Positions 60,001-64,000 of a stretch of 64,000 nt of DNA are shown one piece after another. The translations under genes and the position numbers were made by a program. Source of the stretch: Paraphaeosphaeria minitans (Eukaryota > Ascomycota > Dothideomycetes > Pleosporales > Didymosphaeriaceae); the NCBI GenBank assembly GCA_015832175.1, contig WJXW01000010.1, positions 62,001-126,000 of the forward strand. The letters run 5' to 3'. Below the pieces are notes generated by a model. It had not been told where the DNA came from. It was given only the letters and a program-made list of their open reading frames with translations, and ran no database searches. Within the stretch, counting starts at the first letter, position 1. Every line of letters begins with the position of its first letter.

Positions 60001-60789
60001 TAAAAAAAGATTGCGAACAAATATAAAATTAAATTAAAAGGACTAGTGGAGTAGTTCCTAGGTGTTTAAGTAATTAGTGATAGAGAAGTAAGATTAATTT
60101 CTCTAGTCTATAATACCTATATTAATAAGATTACAAAAACGTTTAACCTTTTAAACTCTAGGAGCTTCCCTTCTACACCTCTATTAGTAGAAGATTTTGT
60201 TCTAAACATAAGAGAAGCTACTCTTTAACAAATAAAGCTCTTTTAAGAAGAGGTAGGATTAGCTCTCTACATAGTAATTATGCTACGCCTAGCTATAGCC
60301 TTTGTAGTGTTAAAGCTATTACACTTTCTAATAAATCTAAGCAAAGAACACTTTACTACCATTAACTATATAATCCTTTACCTCTATTAAACTAGATAGT
60401 AGGCTATAGTCTTTAGTGGCTACAATAGACCTAATCTGCTAATATGTGGAGATACCTCTTTCGCTAATAATCTAATATCACAGCAATCTTTCTATAGATA
60501 TATTATCCTATTGTTTAGAGGAGCTATCCTATAGAAAGTAGCTTAACAGAACACAATTACTACTTTAACAATAGAAGCAGAGCTTCTAGCGCTTAAATAT
60601 ATAAGTAAAGAAGCTATAGCAATTAAGAGATTCTTTACTAAGCTTACTCTAGATCTAGGACCTTTATAGAAGGTCTATTGCGACAATCTTTAAACCATTT
60701 GTTTAGTGATTAGAAAGAACGAAAGAATTACTACTTAACTACGCTATATAGATATTTAGAATATGTGGTTGCGGCAAGAGTATACAAAA
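57071..60789 (+). pseudogene. Copia-3 pol, truncated at the RNase H end
   Basis: Protease motif ILDSAIVVYLVN at about 57086-57120. Integrase Glu in AIERVGQ-like sequence at about 58025. RT catalytic site FYINNI at about 59938-59958 in place of FYVDDI. RNase H starts ICGDTSF at about 60445. The frame ends at about 60789, shortly after the motif NMWLRQEYT, where the inverted duplication begins. About 240 bp present in Copia-1 (28565-28804) are missing. Confidence 0.88.
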
Positions 60790-61928
60790 TAATTATTTCT
60801 GTAGCCAGCTGTATATTTAGACTCTAGCTATAGATTTTATCCACTATTAACTATTAGAGGGTACTAATGTAAGCTTTTATTCTAAAATTCTTTCTAGGTT
60901 TAGCTAATACTTTTTGCAGGAGAGGCTAATTACTAAGCTACGTAAAAGGGTTAAAGTAGCCTTATAAGCTCCTCTTCCTACTAGTAGTTAAAAAGAGTAA
61001 GCTTAGCACGTAGCTACTATCCTACTCCCTCCCTCCTAGCTAATCCTTAGTAGAGGATAGGGTAATTACCCTCCTACTCTACCTATTAAGGAGCAGCGCA
61101 GTCGCAGCTAATACCCTAATTAAAATAGCTAGATAAGTAGCCTATTAGCTCTAAAGTAGAGTAGAGGCTAGGTAAGTGCTTCTCCTCCTACTAATTAAAA
61201 AAGGGGAGGCTAGGGTAAGCTATAACCTGCTGCTAATTAAAGGAGAGGTAGAGGAGGTGGATAGGGTAAGGAATTACCTACTATAGACAGGAATTAGAGG
61301 AAGAGGAGATTAAAGAGCTTATCCATAAGCTTATAGACCCTCTTCCTCCTCTACTTAATTGCAGGGGTGTAAGAATCTCCCCTGTAATTAGTAGTAGGAG
61401 ATTCTCCCTATTCTTTTCCTCTCCTCCTCTTTATAGTAGGTAATTTCTTATCCTATCCACCTTCTCTACGTCTTTTTTAATTAGTAGTAGGTAATAGCTT
61501 ACCCTAGCCTCCCCTCTTTTAATTAGTAGGAGGAGAAGCACTTACCTAGCCTCTACTCTACTTTAGAGCTAATAAGCTACTTATCTAGCTATTTTAATTA
61601 GTATATTAGCTATAACTGCGCTACTCTTTAATAGGTAGAGTAAGAGGGTAATTACCCTATCCTCTACTAAGAATTAGCTAAGAGAGAGAGAGTAGAATAG
61701 TAGCTATATACTAAGCTTACTCCTTCTAACTACTAGTAAAAAGAAGAGCTTATAAAGCTACTTTAACCCTTTTATATAGCTTAGTAATTAGCCTCTTCTA
61801 TAAAAAGTATTAGCTAAACCTAGAAAGAATCTTAGAATAAAAAGCTTATATTAGCACCCTCTAATAGTTAATAGTAGATAAAATCTATAGCTAGAGTCTA
61901 AATATATAGCTAGCTATAGAAATAATTA
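60790..61928. repeat. 497-bp inverted repeat inside Copia-3 (145-bp spacer)
   Basis: Left arm 60790-61286, right arm 61432-61928. The arms have equal length and differ mainly by transitions. The right arm is in the normal position of the Copia 3' module; the left arm is the added, reversed copy. Copia-1 and Copia-2 have only the normal one. Read-through RNA could fold into a long hairpin. Confidence 0.9.
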
Positions 61929-62918
61929 GCAAAATTAGCTAAAGTAATAAGATAATTCTATATATAGTAGTATAAAAGTAAGTAAAATAGGTATAGTAGC
62001 GCCTATCTAAACTTAAAGCGTTATTATAGCAGCGTCTATTACTTTTTCTTACTAGAGGTCTTTTTAAGTAGCCTAAGCAGCTTACTTATCTAAAAGCACT
62101 AAGCGATTACTAAAGGCCTAGAGCTAGGGTAAAAGAAGCTAGTAGAGTAGAAAGAGCAGGAGGATCTTAGCAAAAGGATTAAGAGCTTTATTTAGTAGTT
62201 TTTATAGCCTTTACTGCGTGTGCTTTAGCCAAATTATTAGACATTTAACAGAGTTAGCAAAGCTCTAAATAATAGAAAGAGTGTAAGATAATAATTAGAA
62301 GAAGAGAACCTACTATAAGGTAGTAGGATTTAAAGACTTAAACTAGTAGGCTTATATTAAATAGGAAGTTAAACCGTTAAAAGTAAAGGATTAAAAAAAG
62401 AAGATTAAGCGCTAGCTAAGGGCTTATATACTCTACTGCCTATTTAATTATTAAGCGCTAAATACACTCCTTCCTTACTACTTATTTCTCTTACTACTAC
62501 TTCTTTCTAATTAAAACGCGCCTGCCTATTATACTTACTAGCTAGTAAGAGTAGGGAAATTACCTTATAGTTAATAGAAAGTAAGCGAAAAGAGCAGTAG
62601 AATAAAAGCGTTTACACTCTAGGCCTTTATACTATGCTTATAAGCTTCTAACCTACTAAAAGAAGAGATTCTAGACACAATTTATAATAGGATTCGTGAT
62701 TTAAAAGATAAACAGCAATTATTTTACTATTACAATAAATAGGGGGTAATAGAATTACTGTTCTTAAGATAAGGAGATTTAGAAGAATAATTCTTAATAG
62801 TTTTTTAATCTTTAAATAGCCTTTAGATGGTTCTTCAAAGACCTTTAGGAAGGATTTAGACAATTAAAGATTACTTCTTAAAATAGGTAATCCGCTTTAA
62901 GCAATTACCTAGGGGGTG
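61929..62918 (+). other. Copia-3 3' module, remaining part
   Basis: Collinear with 29450-30425 of Copia-1. No domain recognised. An open minus frame of 71 codons at 62648-62863 has no support from the other copies as a gene. It ends with TAGGGGG before the LTR. Confidence 0.5.
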
Positions 62919-63113
62919 TGTTAAAGTAAAACACTCACTTCTATAATTCTTTCTAGATCCACTAATTTATATTACAGGATTCTTGCTAAGAGGCTTGTTT
63001 CTTTTGTATATAGTCTGCCCTTTTAGCATCCTTTCCTACAATTAGCTATTTGTATTCTTTACAACTCTGCTCCTGAATATCCTGTGATAGTTCGAGCCCT
63101 TTTTACCACAATA
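62919..63113 (+). repeat. Copia-3 3' LTR (195 bp)
   Basis: Starts TGTTAAAG, ends CCACAATA (formerly CA), followed by GCTGC. Confidence 0.95.
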
Positions 63114-64000
63114 GCTGCTAAAGAAAGAGGACTACAGTTTATAGTAATAGTGTATTAGGGTTCTATAGGCCCCCTAGGAATAGCAATATTAAGGGTAAAA
63201 AAAGCCTTCGAAGTATAACTAGAAGGAGCCTAAAAGTAGGTTATACTAATAGGAATAATATTAGCAGCTAAAATAATATTATCTATAAAAGGACTAGTGC
63301 TAGGGTTAGCTAGCTTATCTAAAAGGAAAGAGATATTAGCTTAGGTAATAAAGAATTAAAACTAGAACTTATAATAAAAAGAGTAAAAGGTATAGTTACT
63401 ATTTATTTAGCACTTATTATACCCTCCCGAGTTTAGTAGCTTATCTTCTAGATAGGAAATGCTATATTTACTACTAAAATAGAGCTTACTCCTCCTACTC
63501 TTATTCTAGTAGTAGGTGCAGTAATAGTTAATTAAAGAAAAGAGAGGAAAATAAAAAGAGGTAGTAGTATGCTAGATACCTATATTAATATTAGTATTAT
63601 AGTATCTACGCTTTAATAGAGCCTCCTTAGTGCCTAAGCTAAAGAACTTAGTAATAGTCTCTACTTTAGTATTACTAATATTAAAGTGCTAAATAGTAAA
63701 GTCTAAATAGCTATTATTTTTGTAGATACTAGCAGTGCAAAGAATAGAACCTAGGACAACACCCTATATGCCTAGGCTATAGATAAAGTAAGCTAGTTTA
63801 CGTAGAAGGTTATAGTTTACGCGCTAATTAGCCTTCGCCCTAATTAGGAAGGTTAGTAATAGGATACGAAAGGTTTTTAGGATAATATACACTACTTAAT
63901 AATATACTCTTTAGCAGACTTAGAAAGGTAGATAAAAAAGTCTACCTTTATATTACTAGTAGGGCTACGCTTATTTAAGTTATTACTACTCTTCCTGCTA
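63114..64000 (+). pseudogene. Gypsy-D copy 2, sequence after Copia-3 (pol tail or downstream region)
   Basis: The plus frame AAKERGLQFIVIV continues the D frame that was interrupted at 55528. It runs with TAA/TAG interruptions past about 63450, through a charged, Lys/Glu/Gln-rich region, without a motif that I recognise. A possible new Met codon in MLDTYINISI lies near 63570. It may be the C-terminal extension of pol or an additional ORF. No LTR is reached before the window ends. Confidence 0.5.

Larger units (their letters stand above)
55529..63113 (+). mobile_element. Copia-3: Ty1/Copia element with internal inverted duplication (7585 bp)
   Basis: LTRs 55529-55723 and 62919-63113 (195 bp each), target duplication GCTGC (55524-55528, 63114-63118). 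Collinear with Copia-1 up to about 60789, within RNase H. From there a 497-bp reversed copy of its own 3' module replaces the end of pol, after which the module itself follows. RIP load is heavy. Confidence 0.95.
44578..64000 (+). mobile_element. Gypsy-D copy 2: Gypsy element with C and Copia-3 insertions, right end off-window
   Basis: 5' LTR 44578-44810, leader with eight hairpin repeats to about 45240, then C insertion 45320-48358. Gag starts at 48460, and pol runs from about 49870 to 55528 and on from 63119 after Copia-3. Order protease-RT-RNase H-integrase marks Ty3/Gypsy. No second D LTR is seen before 64000. It is inserted in gag of Gypsy-1 copy 3. Confidence 0.88.

Noticed and set aside
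62648..62863. Open minus-strand frame in the Copia 3' module, and the plus frame at 30222-30407
   Set aside because: They lie in the same module but on opposite strands in different copies. No domain, and not supported as one conserved gene.
1..64000. Host protein genes, tRNA or rRNA genes
   Set aside because: No intron-containing or intact frame outside the elements and no tRNA-like fold with conserved box A/B was seen. All long open stretches fall inside elements.

Overview
The window is a stretch of dead, AT-rich repeat DNA from a filamentous ascomycete (Pezizomycotina-type). I infer this from the element families (fungal chromodomain Ty3/Gypsy elements, another Gypsy lineage and Ty1/Copia elements) and from the mutation pattern. 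Copies of one element differ almost only by C-to-T and G-to-A changes in CpA/TpG context, while CpG is largely kept. Former CAA, CAG and TGG codons are now stops. This is the signature of repeat-induced point mutation (RIP). I found no intact gene, host gene, tRNA, rRNA or CRISPR in 64 kb.

The whole window resolves into nested LTR retrotransposons, most with LTR pairs and 5-bp target duplications (TSDs). From the left: Gypsy-B (minus strand, 1-19267, left end outside the window) is split by Gypsy-A (minus, 1936-15799, TSD ATACA). Gypsy-A is split by Gypsy-1 copy 1 (plus, 7543-14261, TSD TCTAG). Gypsy-B lies in a short gag-only element, C (plus copy, remnants 19268-19300 and 33371-35199). C also received Gypsy-1 copy 2 (19301-33370, TSD CTAGG) and a solo Gypsy-B LTR (33630-33845, TSD CCTTA). 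Gypsy-1 copy 2 is split by Copia-1 (23303-30620, TSD AAATT). C sits in the 5' LTR of Gypsy-D copy 1 (35200-43026), whose leader is split by Copia-2 (minus, 35480-42808, TSD ATAGA).

Further right, two Gypsy-1-type LTRs of different U3 type lie head to head (43027-43682). The right one starts Gypsy-1 copy 3, which is cut in gag by Gypsy-D copy 2 (44578 to the window end). Gypsy-D copy 2 carries a complete C element in its leader (minus, 45320-48358, TSD GGGAG) and Copia-3 near the 3' end of its pol (55529-63113, TSD GCTGC). Several uninterrupted copies elsewhere in the window act as empty sites and confirm the junctions.

All functions described are ancestral: gag (capsid, zinc knuckle) and pol (protease, reverse transcriptase, RNase H, integrase, chromodomain). 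The most unusual observations are: (i) two Gypsy-1 copies that agree in length except for an exchanged chromodomain block of 209 versus 237 bp; (ii) a coiled-coil/cysteine antisense frame between pol and the 3' LTR of Gypsy-1, with a possible counterpart in Gypsy-A; (iii) eight hairpin repeats in the Gypsy-D leader; (iv) a gag-only LTR element; (v) a 497-bp inverted duplication in Copia-3; (vi) a half-tRNA primer site in Copia; (vii) replacement of the catalytic YxDD of every readable reverse transcriptase by DN or NN.
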